DNA of 64,000 bases from assembly GCF_900114705.1 (NCBI RefSeq), contig NZ_FOTW01000019.1:1-64000 (forward strand). Direction: 5' to 3'. Source of the DNA: Rugamonas rubra (GTDB lineage Bacteria > Pseudomonadota > Gammaproteobacteria > Burkholderiales > Burkholderiaceae_D). The first letter of the stretch is position 1, and every line of letters starts with the position of its first letter. Below, piece by piece: positions 33,298-44,062 of the stretch. A program made the translations under genes and the position numbers. The notes below the pieces were generated by a model, which saw only the letters and a list, made by a program, of their open reading frames with translations, ran no database searches and was not told the origin of the DNA.

Positions 33298-34347
33298 ATG
33301 CAAGGTTTCAAACGTAGGGCAGCGGTGAAGACGGCGGTGCGGTGCGCGGTGGCGCTGGCCATGGGCCTGGCCGCCGCCGGCAGCCAGGCGGCGGGCGAGA
33401 AGTTCGTCCTGGTCAGCCACGCGCCGGACTCGGACTCGTGGTGGAACACCATCAAGAACGCGGTGAAACAGGCCGGCGAGGACTTCAACGTCACCGTCGA
33501 CTACCGTAACCCGCCGAACGGCGACCTGGCCGACATGTCGCGCCTGATCGAACAGGCGGCGGCGCGCAACTACGACGGCGTGGTCGCCAGCATCGCCGAC
33601 TTCAGCGTGCTGCAAAAGCCGCTGGCGCTGGTGGTGGCGAAGAAGATCCCGCTGGTCACCATCAACTCCGGCACGCTGCAGCAGAGCGAGCAGGTTGGCG
33701 CGCTGATGCACGTCGGCCAGCCCGAATACGACGCCGGCATGGGCGCCGGCGCCAAGGCCAAGGCGGCCGGCATCAAGTCCTTCGTCTGCGTCAACCACTA
33801 CGCCACCAACCCCTCGTCGTTCGAGCGTTGCCGTGGCTTCGCCGACGCGCTGGGCGTCGACTACAAGGCCGCCACGCTGGACACCAACGGCATCGACCCG
33901 AGCGTCATCGAGAGCAAGGTGTCCGCCTACCTGCGCACCAACCCGGGCACCCAGGCGGTGCTGGCCTTGGGCCCAGATTCGGCCGTGCCGGCGCTGCGCG
34001 CGGTGGAGAAGATGGGCCTGAAGGGCAAGCTGTGGTTCGCCACCTTCGACCTGTCGGAGGACATCTCCAAGGGCATCAAGGACGGCAGCATCAAGTTCGC
34101 CATCGACCAGCAGCCCTACCTGCAAGGCTACATCCCGATCGCCGTGATGGCCATCATGAAGCAGGACAAGACCACCGACCTGGCCAAGGTGAAGGCCAAA
34201 CTGATGGCCAATCCGAAGTTCCAGGCGCGCCTGGCCGAGTACGGCCTGTCGCCTTCCTACGGCGTGCGCCACATCGGTTCCGGTCCCGGCTATGTGACCC
34301 GCGAGAACATCGCCAAGGTCGAGAAGTACGCCGGTCAGTATCGTTAA
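33298..34347 (+). CDS. Periplasmic sugar-binding protein of the inositol ABC importer
   Basis: 349 aa. A twin-basic Sec signal (MQGFKRRAAVKTAVRCAV... ending GSQAA), then a type I periplasmic-binding fold (Peripla_BP_4): FVLVSHAPDSDSWWNTIKNAVKQAGEDFNV, YDGVVASIADF, PLVTINSG, GPDSAVPALRAVEKMG and FAIDQQPYLQGYIPI are typical for CUT2/ribose-type binding proteins. It delivers the ligand to the permease encoded next. Position ahead of iolCDEB and mmsA implies myo-inositol or a related cyclitol. SD AACGGAGAC precedes ATG 33298. A stem-loop repeat separates it from the permease gene. Confidence 0.9.
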   Translation: MQGFKRRAAVKTAVRCAVALAMGLAAAGSQAAGEKFVLVSHAPDSDSWWNTIKNAVKQAGEDFNVTVDYRNPPNGDLADMSRLIEQAAARNYDGVVASIADFSVLQKPLALVVAKKIPLVTINSGTLQQSEQVGALMHVGQPEYDAGMGAGAKAKAAGIKSFVCVNHYATNPSSFERCRGFADALGVDYKAATLDTNGIDPSVIESKVSAYLRTNPGTQAVLALGPDSAVPALRAVEKMGLKGKLWFATFDLSEDISKGIKDGSIKFAIDQQPYLQGYIPIAVMAIMKQDKTTDLAKVKAKLMANPKFQARLAEYGLSPSYGVRHIGSGPGYVTRENIAKVEKYAGQYR

Positions 34348-34386
34348 TTTCTGAGTCCAGGCCGGCTGTTCGGCGTTTGAGTCCAA

Positions 34387-34456
34387 CCCGGAACCCGAAA
34401 ACCGGGGTCTGACCCCGTACGGGGTCAGACCCCTGGATGACGCCTCTGGGGTAAGC
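34387..34456. repeat. Dispersed intergenic repeat, copy 2
   Basis: Core 34404-34433: GGGGTCTGACCCC, GTAC, GGGGTCAGACCCC. The halves form a perfect 13-bp stem with a 4-nt loop. It lies inside the transporter operon, between the binding-protein and permease genes, and would form a very stable hairpin in the mRNA. Confidence 0.8.
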
Positions 34457-34516
34457 CAGCGCAGCCAGGCCGGCCCGCCGCGCCCCCGCGCCGGCACAGT
34501 AAAAAAGGAAGATGTC

Positions 34517-35710
34517 ATGAGTGCAGTCAAATCCGGCGCGAGCCCGGCGATGTTCGCCGGCGCGCCCAAAGCAGCAGCCCCCAATCCCCCGCCGGCCGCG
34601 CCCAACCCGGGTCCGGCCGCCAACGCCGACGAGCGCGTCGGCCAGGTCAGCCGCATCGGCCGCCTGTTCAGCCGCCCCGAGTTCGCCTCGATCTCCGGCG
34701 CCGTGCTGGTGTTCGCCTTCTTCGGCCTGGCCGCCGGCGACTCCGGCATGTTCAACCTGGACGGCATCATCAACTGGTCGCAGGTCGCCGCCTACCTCGG
34801 CCTGATCGCCATCGGCGCCTGCCTGCTGATGATCGCCGGCGAGTTCGACCTGTCGATCGGTTCGATGATCGGCTTCTCCGGCATGATGATCGCCATCCCC
34901 TCGGTGTACTTCCACTGGCCGCTGTGGCTGGCCATCTGCTTCGCCTTCGCCGGCTCGATGGCGCTGGGTTGGCTCAACGGCTACCTGGTCATCAAGACCA
35001 AACTGCCGTCCTTCATCGTCACGCTGGCCTTCCTGTTCATCCTGCGCGGCCTGACCCTGGCGCTGTCGATCATGTTCGCCAACCGCACCATCGTCAGCGG
35101 CGTCGGCGAGCTGGCGCAGCACGATTGGATGGCCAGCCTTCTGTTCCAGGGCAACGTCGGCGTCGACCTGTTCCGTTGGCTCGGCCAGGCCGGCTGGATC
35201 GCCGTGCTGGACGGCGGCGAGCCGCTGGTCAAGGGCATCCCCAAGGTGATCGTCTGGTGGCTCGCGCTGGCCCTGGGCGGCGGCTTCGTCCTGTCGCGCA
35301 CCCGCTTCGGCAACTGGATCTTCGCCGTCGGCGGCGACGCCAACGCGGCCAAGAACGTCGGCGTGCCGGTGCGCCTGGTGAAGACCTCGCTGTTCGTGCT
35401 GACCGCCTTCTGCGCCTGCCTGTTCGCCACGCTGCAAGTGTGCGACGTCGGCTCGGCCGCCGCCGACCGTGGCATGCAGAAGGAGTTCGAGGCGATCATC
35501 GCGGCCGTCATCGGCGGCTCGCTGCTGACCGGCGGCTACGGCTCGGTGGTCGGCGCCTGCTTCGGCGCGCTGATCTTCGGCGTGGTCCAGATCGGCATCA
35601 CCTACACCAACATCAACTCGGACTGGTTCCGCGTCTTCCTCGGCGTGATGCTGCTGATCGCCGTGCTGTTCAACCGATATGTGCGCAGCCGCGTCACGGA
35701 AGCGAGATAA
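34517..35710 (+). CDS. Permease of the inositol ABC importer
   Basis: 397 aa. A Pro/Ala-rich cytoplasmic N-terminus (about 1-50) precedes eight to ten membrane helices. AYLGLIAIGACLLMIAGEFDLSIGSMIGF is the signature stretch of CUT2-type (RbsC/BPD_transp_2) permeases, and AVGGDANAAKNVGVPV with the following helix is the ATPase-contact (EAA-like) loop. GGSLLTGGYGSVVGACFGALIFG is also conserved. It makes the membrane channel for the sugar; a homodimer is usual. Three bp separate it from the ATPase gene. Confidence 0.9.
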   Translation: MSAVKSGASPAMFAGAPKAAAPNPPPAAPNPGPAANADERVGQVSRIGRLFSRPEFASISGAVLVFAFFGLAAGDSGMFNLDGIINWSQVAAYLGLIAIGACLLMIAGEFDLSIGSMIGFSGMMIAIPSVYFHWPLWLAICFAFAGSMALGWLNGYLVIKTKLPSFIVTLAFLFILRGLTLALSIMFANRTIVSGVGELAQHDWMASLLFQGNVGVDLFRWLGQAGWIAVLDGGEPLVKGIPKVIVWWLALALGGGFVLSRTRFGNWIFAVGGDANAAKNVGVPVRLVKTSLFVLTAFCACLFATLQVCDVGSAAADRGMQKEFEAIIAAVIGGSLLTGGYGSVVGACFGALIFGVVQIGITYTNINSDWFRVFLGVMLLIAVLFNRYVRSRVTEAR

Positions 35711-35713
35711 GTC

Positions 35714-36499
35714 ATGAGCGAGTATATTCTTGCGCTGGAAAATGTCAGCAAACGTTTCGGCTCGGTGATCGCGCTGCAAAACGTGACGATGCGCCTCAAG
35801 CAGGGCGAGGTGCACTGCCTGCTGGGCGACAACGGGGCCGGCAAGTCGACCCTGATCAAAACCCTGGCCGGCGTGCACCAACCGACCACCGGCCAGTACC
35901 TGGTCGACGACAAGCCGGTCAGCTTCGGCTCGCCGCGCGAGGCGCTGGACATGGGCGTGGCCACCGTCTACCAGGATCTGGCGCTGGTGCCGCTGCTGTC
36001 GGTGGCGCGCAATTTCTTCATGGGCCGCGAGCCGATGAAGAAGCTGCTCGGCTTCCTGCCGGTGATGGACATGGACTACGCCGCCGCCACGGCGCGCGAC
36101 AAGCTGGCCGAAATGGGCATCATGGTGCGCGACCCGCACCAGGCCATCGGCACCATGTCGGGCGGTGAGAAGCAGTGCCTGGCCATCGCCCGCGCCATCC
36201 ACTTCGGCGCCCGCGTGCTGATCCTCGACGAGCCGACGGCGGCGCTGGGCGTGAAGCAGTCGTTCAACGTGCTCAAGCTGATCCACAAGGCGCGCGAACG
36301 CGGCATTTCGGTGATCTTCATCACCCACAACGTGCACCACGCCTATCCGATCGGCGACTCCTTCACCCTGCTCAACCGTGGCAAGTCGCTCGGCACCTAC
36401 ACCAAGGAGACCGTCAGCAAGGACGAGCTGCTGGACATGATGGCCGGCGGCGCCGAGATGCAGACGCTGATGAGCGAACTCGATGGCGTGACCATCTGA
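35714..36499 (+). CDS. ATP-binding protein of the inositol ABC importer
   Basis: 261 aa with one ABC domain. Walker [10 protein letters not shown] (about 40-48), Q-loop VYQDLALVP, signature [15 protein letters not shown] (in place of LSGGQ), Walker [13 protein letters not shown] and H-loop FITHNVHH. Most ribose-type importers use a double-length ATPase of about 500 aa; this single-domain form is the FrcA/inositol-type alternative and should act as a homodimer. ATG 35714 lies 3 bp after the permease stop. Confidence 0.92.
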   Translation: MSEYILALENVSKRFGSVIALQNVTMRLKQGEVHCLLGDNGAGKSTLIKTLAGVHQPTTGQYLVDDKPVSFGSPREALDMGVATVYQDLALVPLLSVARNFFMGREPMKKLLGFLPVMDMDYAAATARDKLAEMGIMVRDPHQAIGTMSGGEKQCLAIARAIHFGARVLILDEPTAALGVKQSFNVLKLIHKARERGISVIFITHNVHHAYPIGDSFTLLNRGKSLGTYTKETVSKDELLDMMAGGAEMQTLMSELDGVTI

Positions 36500-36528
36500 T
36501 GTACGGGACTTAAACACAAGGCGCAACC

Positions 36529-38502
36529 ATGAACAACACCACACAATTCGCCGCCAACCGCGCGCTCGACCTGATCTGCCTGGGCCGCCTGGCGGTCGAC
36601 CTGTACGCCCAGCAGATCGGCGCCCGGCTGGAGGACGTCACCAGCTTCGCCAAGTACCTGGGCGGCTCCTCGGCCAACATCGCCTTCGGCAGCGCGCGCC
36701 TGGGCCTGCGCTCGGCCATGCTGTCGCGCGTCGGCGACGACCACATGGGCCGCTTCCTCACCGAGACGTTGCAAGCCGAGGGCTGCGACACCAGCCACGT
36801 CTCGGTCGACCCGGAGCGGCTCACCGCCATGGTCACGCTGGGCCTGAAGGACCGCGACACCTTCCCGCTGATCTTCTACCGCGAGAACTGCGCCGACATG
36901 GCGATCCGCGCCGAGGACGTCGACGAGGCCTACATCGCCTCGAGCCGCGCGCTGCTCATCACCGGCACCCACTTTTCCACCGCCGCGATGCACCAAGTGA
37001 GCAGCCTGGCGCTGGCCCAGGCCCGCCGCAACAAGGTGCGCACCGTGCTCGACATCGACTACCGCCCGGTGCTGTGGGGCTTGTCGCCGCGCGCCGACGG
37101 CGCCACCCGCTTCGTCTCCAACGACGGCGTGACCCGCCACCTGCAGGGCATCCTGCCGCTGTTCGACCTGGTGGTCGGCACCGAGGAGGAGTTCATGATC
37201 GCCGGCGGCGGCGCCGACATCGTCGCCTCGCTGGCGGCGGTGCGCGCCGCCACCCCGGCCACGCTGGTGGTCAAGCGCGGCCCGCTGGGCTGCGCCGTGA
37301 TCGAGGGCGCGATTCCCGCCAGCCTGGACGCCGCCTTCAACTACCGGGGCGTGCAGGTCGAGGTGATGAACGTGCTGGGTGCCGGCGACGCCTTCCTGGC
37401 CGGCTTCCTCAGCCAGTGGCTGCGCGGCGCCGACTACACCGCCTGCTGCCGCAGCGCCAACGCCTGCGGCGCCCTGGTGGTGGCGCGCCACGCCTGCGCC
37501 CCGGCGATGCCGACGCCGGCCGAGCTGGACTACTTCCTGGCCAACGCCGCGCGCCTGCAACGGCCCGGCGAGGACGCCCAATTGAACCGGCTGCACCGCG
37601 TCACCGCGCGGCGCGCCCAATGGGACGAGTTGTGCGTGTTCGCCTTCGACCACCGCAACCAGTTCTTCGACATGGCGCAGCAGCTCGGCGCCGACGAGCG
37701 GCGCGTGCCGCAGCTCAAGCAGCTGCTGGTGCAGGCCGTGGCGCAGACCGAGGCGGCGCTGCAACTGGCCGGCGGCACCGGCGTGCTGATCGACGACCGC
37801 TACGGCGCCGACGCGCTCAACGCCGCCACCGGCCGTGGCTGGTGGATCGGCCGCCCGGTCGAGCTGCCCGGCTCGAATCCGCTGGTGTTCGACTGGGGCC
37901 GCTCGATCGGTTCGCACCTGGTCAGCTGGCCGAAGGAGCACGTCATCAAATGCCTGGTGCAGCTGCACCCGGACGACCAGGTGGAAAACCGCCTGGAGCA
38001 GGAGGCCCAGGTCAAGGCGCTGTACGACGCCGCCCAGATCAGCGGCCACGAACTGCTGCTGGAGGTGATCCCGTCGAAGGCCATGGCGGCCAAGCCGGAC
38101 ACGGTGCTGCGCGCCGTCAAGCGCTTGTACAACATCGGCGTCTACCCGGAGTGGTGGAAGCTGGAGCACATGGACGAGAACCAGTGGCGCGCCATCGACG
38201 CGCTGGTGCAGGAGCGCGACCCGTACTGCCGTGGCGTGGTGCTGCTCGGCCTGCACGCCAGCATCGACGAGCTGGCGGCCAGCTTCCAGGCCTCGCGCCA
38301 CAGCAGCACCTGCCGTGGCTTCATGGTCGGCCGCACCATCTTCCACGCGCCGAGCACGCGCTGGTTGGCCGGCCAGATCGACGACGCCGCGCTGATCGCC
38401 GAGGTGCGCGCCAATTTCGAAAGCCTGATCGGCATCTGGCGCCAGACCCGGCAAACGGGCCGGCAAGCCGGCGGCCAGCAGAGTATGGAGCGTGCGGCAT
38501 GA
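36529..38502 (+). CDS. iolC: Bifunctional 5-dehydro-2-deoxygluconokinase with DUF2090 domain
   Basis: 657 aa. Residues 1-330 are a PfkB-type kinase (LICLGRLAVDLYAQQIG, GGSSANIAFGSARLG, and the catalytic VLGAGDAFLAGF with its aspartate). Residues about 345-640 are DUF2090, a TIM-barrel-like domain (VFAFDHRNQFFDMA, EVIPSKAMAAKPDTVLRAVKRLYNIGVYPEWWKLE) thought to be the DKGP aldolase that replaces IolJ. The kinase phosphorylates 2-deoxy-5-keto-gluconate; the second domain probably splits the product to dihydroxyacetone phosphate and malonic semialdehyde. No separate iolJ gene is present, in keeping with this. The stop overlaps iolD by 4 nt. Confidence 0.9.
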   Translation: MNNTTQFAANRALDLICLGRLAVDLYAQQIGARLEDVTSFAKYLGGSSANIAFGSARLGLRSAMLSRVGDDHMGRFLTETLQAEGCDTSHVSVDPERLTAMVTLGLKDRDTFPLIFYRENCADMAIRAEDVDEAYIASSRALLITGTHFSTAAMHQVSSLALAQARRNKVRTVLDIDYRPVLWGLSPRADGATRFVSNDGVTRHLQGILPLFDLVVGTEEEFMIAGGGADIVASLAAVRAATPATLVVKRGPLGCAVIEGAIPASLDAAFNYRGVQVEVMNVLGAGDAFLAGFLSQWLRGADYTACCRSANACGALVVARHACAPAMPTPAELDYFLANAARLQRPGEDAQLNRLHRVTARRAQWDELCVFAFDHRNQFFDMAQQLGADERRVPQLKQLLVQAVAQTEAALQLAGGTGVLIDDRYGADALNAATGRGWWIGRPVELPGSNPLVFDWGRSIGSHLVSWPKEHVIKCLVQLHPDDQVENRLEQEAQVKALYDAAQISGHELLLEVIPSKAMAAKPDTVLRAVKRLYNIGVYPEWWKLEHMDENQWRAIDALVQERDPYCRGVVLLGLHASIDELAASFQASRHSSTCRGFMVGRTIFHAPSTRWLAGQIDDAALIAEVRANFESLIGIWRQTRQTGRQAGGQQSMERAA

Positions 38503-40373
38503 ACGCGGCCAAGGGCAAGACCATCCGCCTGACCATGGCGCAGGCGCTGGTGCGCTACCTGGCCGCGCTGCGCGTGGCCACGCCGGACGGCGGCCGGGAG
38601 CCGCTGTTCGGCGGCGCCTTCGCCATCTTCGGCCACGGCAACGTGGCCGGCCTGGGCGAGGCGCTGTACCAGGAACGCGCCAGCTTCCCCACCTACCGCG
38701 CCCACAACGAGCAGGGCATGGCGCACGCCGCCATCGCCTACGCCAAGGCGCATATGCGGCGCCGCATGATGGCGGTGACCACCTCCATCGGTCCCGGCGC
38801 CACCAACCTGCTGACGGCGGCCGCGCTGGCCCACGTCAACCGCCTGCCGGTGCTGCTGCTGCCGGGCGACGTGTTCGTCTCGCGCGCGCCCGACCCGGTG
38901 TTGCAGCAGCTGGAGGACGGCGGCGACGGCAGCGTCTCTGTCAACGACGCCTTCAAGCCGCTGTCGCGCTACTTCGACCGCATCATCTACCCCGAGCAGC
39001 TGCTGACGGCGCTGCCGCGCGCCATCGCCGTGCTGACCGACGCGGCGCAGTGCGGCCCCGTCACGCTGGCGCTGCCGCAGGACGTGCAAACCATGGCCTA
39101 CGACTACCCGGTCGAGTTCTTCAATCCGCCGCTGGTGCGCTTCCGCACCGTGCAGCCGGATCTGGAGGACATGGCGGCCGCCGCCGCGCTGCTGGGCCAG
39201 GCGCGCCAGCCGTTGATCGTGGCCGGCGGCGGCGTGCTGTATGGCGAGGCCGGCGCCGCCTTGCGCGCCTTCGCCGAGAAGCACGGCATTCCCGTCGCCG
39301 AGACGCAGGCCGGCAAGGGCGCGCTGCCGTGGGACCACCCGCTGCAACTGGGCGCCATCGGCGTGACCGGCTCGCCGGCCGCCAATCTGATGGCCGGCCA
39401 GGCCGACCTGGTGCTGGCCGTCGGCAGCCGTTTGCAGGACTTCACCACCGGCTCGAACACGCTGTTCGCTTCGGCCAAGCTGGTCAGCCTGAACGTCAAC
39501 GCCTTCGACGCGCTGAAGCGGCGTGGCCAGGCCGTGCTGAGCGACGCCCGCGTCGGCCTCGAACTGCTGTCGGCCATGCTGGGCGACTGGAAGGCGGGCG
39601 AGGGCTGGACCGCGCGCGCCCAGACCCAGTCCAACGAGTGGCGCGAGACGGTGGCGGCGATCACGGCGCGGCGCTTCGTCGCGCTGCCCTACGACGGCGA
39701 GGTGATCGGCGCGGTGCAGCGCTCGGCGGCCGATTCGACCACGCGCGACATCGTGGTCTGCGCCGCCGGCACGCTGCCGGCCGAGCTGCACAAGCTGTGG
39801 CGCACCGCCACGCCGGGCGGCTACCACATGGAATACGGCTATTCGACCATGGGCTACGAGGTGGCCGGCGGCTTGGGCGTGAAGATGGCCAAGCCGGACG
39901 CCGAGGTGATCGTCATGGTCGGCGACGGCAGCTATTTGATGATGAATTCGGAGCTGGCCACCTCGGTCATGCTGGGCAAAAAACTGATCGTCGTGCTGCT
40001 GGATAACCGGGGCTACGGCTGCATCAACCGCCTGCAGCAGGCGGTCGGCGGGGCGCCGTTCAACAATATGTTCGACGACTGTTTGCAGGCCGGTCCCGGC
40101 ATGCCGCAGATCGACTTCGCGCTGCACGCCAAGTCGCTCGGCGCGCTGGCCGAGAACGTCAAGACCATCCCGGAGCTGGAGGCGGCATTGGCGCGCGCCC
40201 GCGCGGCCGACCGCAGCTACCTGGTTTGCATCGACACCGATCCGGCCCGCACCACCAGCGAGGGCGGCTGCTGGTGGGAGGTGGCGGTGCCCGAGGTGTC
40301 GCAACGCGAGCAGGTGCGCCAGGCGCGCCAGGCCTATGAACAGGACAAGTCAGCACAAAGGAAAAAGCAATGA
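38499..40373 (+). CDS. iolD: 3D-(3,5/4)-trihydroxycyclohexane-1,2-dione hydrolase
   Basis: 624 aa thiamine-diphosphate enzyme. The catalytic glutamate lies in YRAHNEQGMAHAA, and the ThDP/Mg site is the GDGSYLMMNSE stretch followed by the conserved asparagine in LLDNRGYG. The central domain starts AAALLGQARQPLIVAGGGVLYG. It hydrolyses the C-C bond of trihydroxycyclohexanedione to open the inositol ring, giving 5-deoxyglucuronate. ATG 38499 overlaps the iolC stop (ATGA); the frame is open further upstream only because of high GC. Its own stop overlaps iolE in the same way. Confidence 0.95.
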   Translation: MNAAKGKTIRLTMAQALVRYLAALRVATPDGGREPLFGGAFAIFGHGNVAGLGEALYQERASFPTYRAHNEQGMAHAAIAYAKAHMRRRMMAVTTSIGPGATNLLTAAALAHVNRLPVLLLPGDVFVSRAPDPVLQQLEDGGDGSVSVNDAFKPLSRYFDRIIYPEQLLTALPRAIAVLTDAAQCGPVTLALPQDVQTMAYDYPVEFFNPPLVRFRTVQPDLEDMAAAAALLGQARQPLIVAGGGVLYGEAGAALRAFAEKHGIPVAETQAGKGALPWDHPLQLGAIGVTGSPAANLMAGQADLVLAVGSRLQDFTTGSNTLFASAKLVSLNVNAFDALKRRGQAVLSDARVGLELLSAMLGDWKAGEGWTARAQTQSNEWRETVAAITARRFVALPYDGEVIGAVQRSAADSTTRDIVVCAAGTLPAELHKLWRTATPGGYHMEYGYSTMGYEVAGGLGVKMAKPDAEVIVMVGDGSYLMMNSELATSVMLGKKLIVVLLDNRGYGCINRLQQAVGGAPFNNMFDDCLQAGPGMPQIDFALHAKSLGALAENVKTIPELEAALARARAADRSYLVCIDTDPARTTSEGGCWWEVAVPEVSQREQVRQARQAYEQDKSAQRKKQ

Positions 40374-41311
40374 AGACCATCAGCAAACCATTCCAGGTCA
40401 AGATCGGCATCAACCCGATCTCGTGGATGAACGACGACCTGCCGTCGCTGGGCGGCGAGACGCCGCTGGAGACGGCCCTGAGCGAGGGCGCGGAGATCGG
40501 CTATCGCGGCTTCGAGCTGGGCAACAAGTTCCCCAAGGAGCCGGCCGCGTTGCGCGCCGTGCTGGGCAAGTACAACTTGGAGTGCATCTCCGGCTGGTAC
40601 TCGGGCCGGCTGGCGCACGCCGGGCGCACGGTGGAGCAGGAGATCGAGGCGGTCGGGCCGCACCTGCGCCTGCTGGCCGAGAACGGCGCCACGGTGATGG
40701 TCTACGGCGAGGTGGCCGACGCCATCCAGGGCGAGGCGCAGCCGCTGTACAAGCGTCCGCGCTTCACCAGCGCGGCGCAGTGGCAGGCCTATGCCGACAA
40801 GATGACCGCCTTCGCCGGCTACACCCTGCAGCACGGCGTGCGGCTGTCCTACCACCACCACATGGGCGCCTATGTCGAGTCGCCGGCCGACGTCGACCAG
40901 TTGATGGCGCTGACCGGCCCCGAGCTGGGCCTGCTGTTCGACAGCGGCCACATGACCTTCGGCGGCGGCGACGCGGTGGCGGTGCTGAGGAAGCACATCG
41001 GCCGCGTCTCGCACGTGCACTGCAAGGACGTGCGGCCGGCGGTGACCAAGCTGGCGCGCAACGGCAACTGGACCTTCCTGCAATCGGTGATGAACGGCGC
41101 CTTCAGCGTGCCGGGCGACGGCTGCATCGACTTCGCCGGCGTGCTGCAACTGCTGTACCAGCACGACTACCAAGGCTGGCTGGTGGTGGAGGCCGAGCAG
41201 GACCCGGCGGTGGCGCCGAGCTATCAGTACGCGCAGATGGGCTTCGAGCATTTGCAGACGCTGGTGCGCGAGATCGAGCTGGCCGGCGGGCAGGGCGGGG
41301 TGGCGGCATGA
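40370..41311 (+). CDS. iolE: Myo-inosose-2 dehydratase
   Basis: 313 aa, a xylose-isomerase-like TIM barrel. Starts KIGINPISWMNDDLPSLGG, the typical IolE N-terminus; metal ligands are expected in LSYHHHMGAYVES, LLFDSGHMTFGG and HVHCKDVRP, and in the C-terminal VVEAEQDP. It dehydrates 2-keto-myo-inositol to the trihydroxycyclohexanedione used by IolD. Translationally coupled on both sides (ATGA at 40370, and its stop overlaps iolB at 41308). Confidence 0.95.
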   Translation: MKTISKPFQVKIGINPISWMNDDLPSLGGETPLETALSEGAEIGYRGFELGNKFPKEPAALRAVLGKYNLECISGWYSGRLAHAGRTVEQEIEAVGPHLRLLAENGATVMVYGEVADAIQGEAQPLYKRPRFTSAAQWQAYADKMTAFAGYTLQHGVRLSYHHHMGAYVESPADVDQLMALTGPELGLLFDSGHMTFGGGDAVAVLRKHIGRVSHVHCKDVRPAVTKLARNGNWTFLQSVMNGAFSVPGDGCIDFAGVLQLLYQHDYQGWLVVEAEQDPAVAPSYQYAQMGFEHLQTLVREIELAGGQGGVAA

Positions 41312-42105
41312 ACCTGCTGGTCAAGGCCCAGCGCGAGGGCCGCGAGATCGTCAGCGTGACGCCGCAATCGGCCGGCTGGGACTACGTCGGCTTCGCCGCC
41401 CACCGGCTGGACGACGGCCAGGCGCTGTCGCTGCAGACGGGCGAACGCGAGTACTGCATCGTGGTGTTGTCCGGCGTGGTCAGCGTGATGGCCGGCGAGG
41501 ACTGCTGGCGCGACATTGGCGGCCGCGCCAGCGTGTTCGACGACTCCGCGCCGTATGCGGTCTACATTCCCGGCGGCCGCGCGGTCAGCGTGCTGGCCAG
41601 CGGCGCGGCCGAGGTGGCGCTGTGCAGCGCGCCGGCCGGCGACGCCAGCCTGCCGGCGCGCCTGATCGAGCCGGCCTCGATGAAGCGCTCGGTGCGCGGC
41701 AGCGGCAGCAACACCCGCTACGTCTGCGACATTTTGCCGCACACCGAACCGGCGGCGCATTTGCTGGTGGTCGAGGTGCGCACGCCGAGCGGGCACTCGT
41801 CGAGCTACCCGCCGCACAAGCACGATGTCGACAACCTGCCGCTGGAAAGCTCGCTGGAGGAGACCTACTACCACCGCATCGACCCGCCGCAGGGCTTCGC
41901 CTTCCAGCGCGTCTACACCGACGCGCGCGATATCGACCAGTCGATGGCGGTGGAAAACCACGATGTGGTGATGGTGCCGCGCGGCTACCACCCGGTGGTC
42001 ATGCCGCACGGCTACCAGGGCTACTACCTGAACGTGATGGCCGGCCGCACGCGCGAATGGCATTTCAAGAACGACCCGGCGCACGAATGGATGATTGAGC
42101 GCTAA
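41308..42105 (+). CDS. iolB: 5-deoxy-glucuronate isomerase
   Basis: 265 aa, a double cupin. HSSSYPPHKHD (about 162-172) gives the metal-binding histidines, with E near SSLEETYYH and the later HPVVMPHGYQGYYLNVMAG histidine; all are IolB signatures. It isomerises 5-deoxyglucuronate to 2-deoxy-5-keto-gluconate, the IolC substrate. ATG 41308 overlaps the iolE stop. After its stop the coupled series ends and a repeat element follows before mmsA. Confidence 0.95.
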   Translation: MNLLVKAQREGREIVSVTPQSAGWDYVGFAAHRLDDGQALSLQTGEREYCIVVLSGVVSVMAGEDCWRDIGGRASVFDDSAPYAVYIPGGRAVSVLASGAAEVALCSAPAGDASLPARLIEPASMKRSVRGSGSNTRYVCDILPHTEPAAHLLVVEVRTPSGHSSSYPPHKHDVDNLPLESSLEETYYHRIDPPQGFAFQRVYTDARDIDQSMAVENHDVVMVPRGYHPVVMPHGYQGYYLNVMAGRTREWHFKNDPAHEWMIER

Positions 42106-42122
42106 TCCTACGATCTCTGCTT

Positions 42123-42186
42123 GAGCGTTGACCCCGCACCCCGGCCACCGGGGTCAGACCCCCTCCTGCCGCATTGCGGGGTAGGG
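42123..42186. repeat. Dispersed intergenic repeat, copy 3 (short form)
   Basis: The same flanks as copy 1 but with one core half only (GGGGTCAGACCCC, 42150-42162); the 16 bp holding the second half are missing. It lies between iolB and mmsA. Confidence 0.75.
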
Positions 42187-42225
42187 GCCGGCAATCCGCA
42201 CACTACTTTTAAGGTCCACACCACC

Positions 42226-43731
<1,506 letters not shown>

Positions 43732-44062
43732 TCTCTGGCCGGGCTCCGTCCCCCACAATGCGCCGCCGCACCCGTCCCGGGCGCGGCGGCGCTGTCACGT
43801 CCTGCCCCCAACGCCGCCGGTACGGCGCGACAGAAACATGCCCAGCACGCGCGAGAATAGCAGCCATCGGCCGGCGTGGACATCGGCCGGATAGCGTGAA
43901 GAGTAACTAGACATTCCGGATTATTGCGCCGGCCCGCCGGCGGGTCGAGAATGACTGGTGCGGCATGCATCGGCGGCGGCGCCGTCCCGACGCGTTATAT
44001 ACTCGACGCTATAGCGCCGACGCGCCGTCTGCGCACCGACCACCACCAGCGAGAGGACTGCC
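43732..44062. other. 331-bp intergenic region between mmsA and the NifQ-like gene
   Basis: Contains a perfect 10-bp stem (GCGCCGCCGC 43760-43769, GCGGCGGCGC 43783-43792) just after mmsA without a T-run, so at most a weak terminator. Further on, TATATA around 43996-44002 may belong to a promoter of the NifQ-like gene. Nothing else is evident. Confidence 0.5.

Noticed and set aside
43760-43792. GC-rich hairpin after mmsA as a terminator
   Set aside because: The 10-bp stem is perfect but no T-run follows on either strand; listed only as part of the intergenic region.
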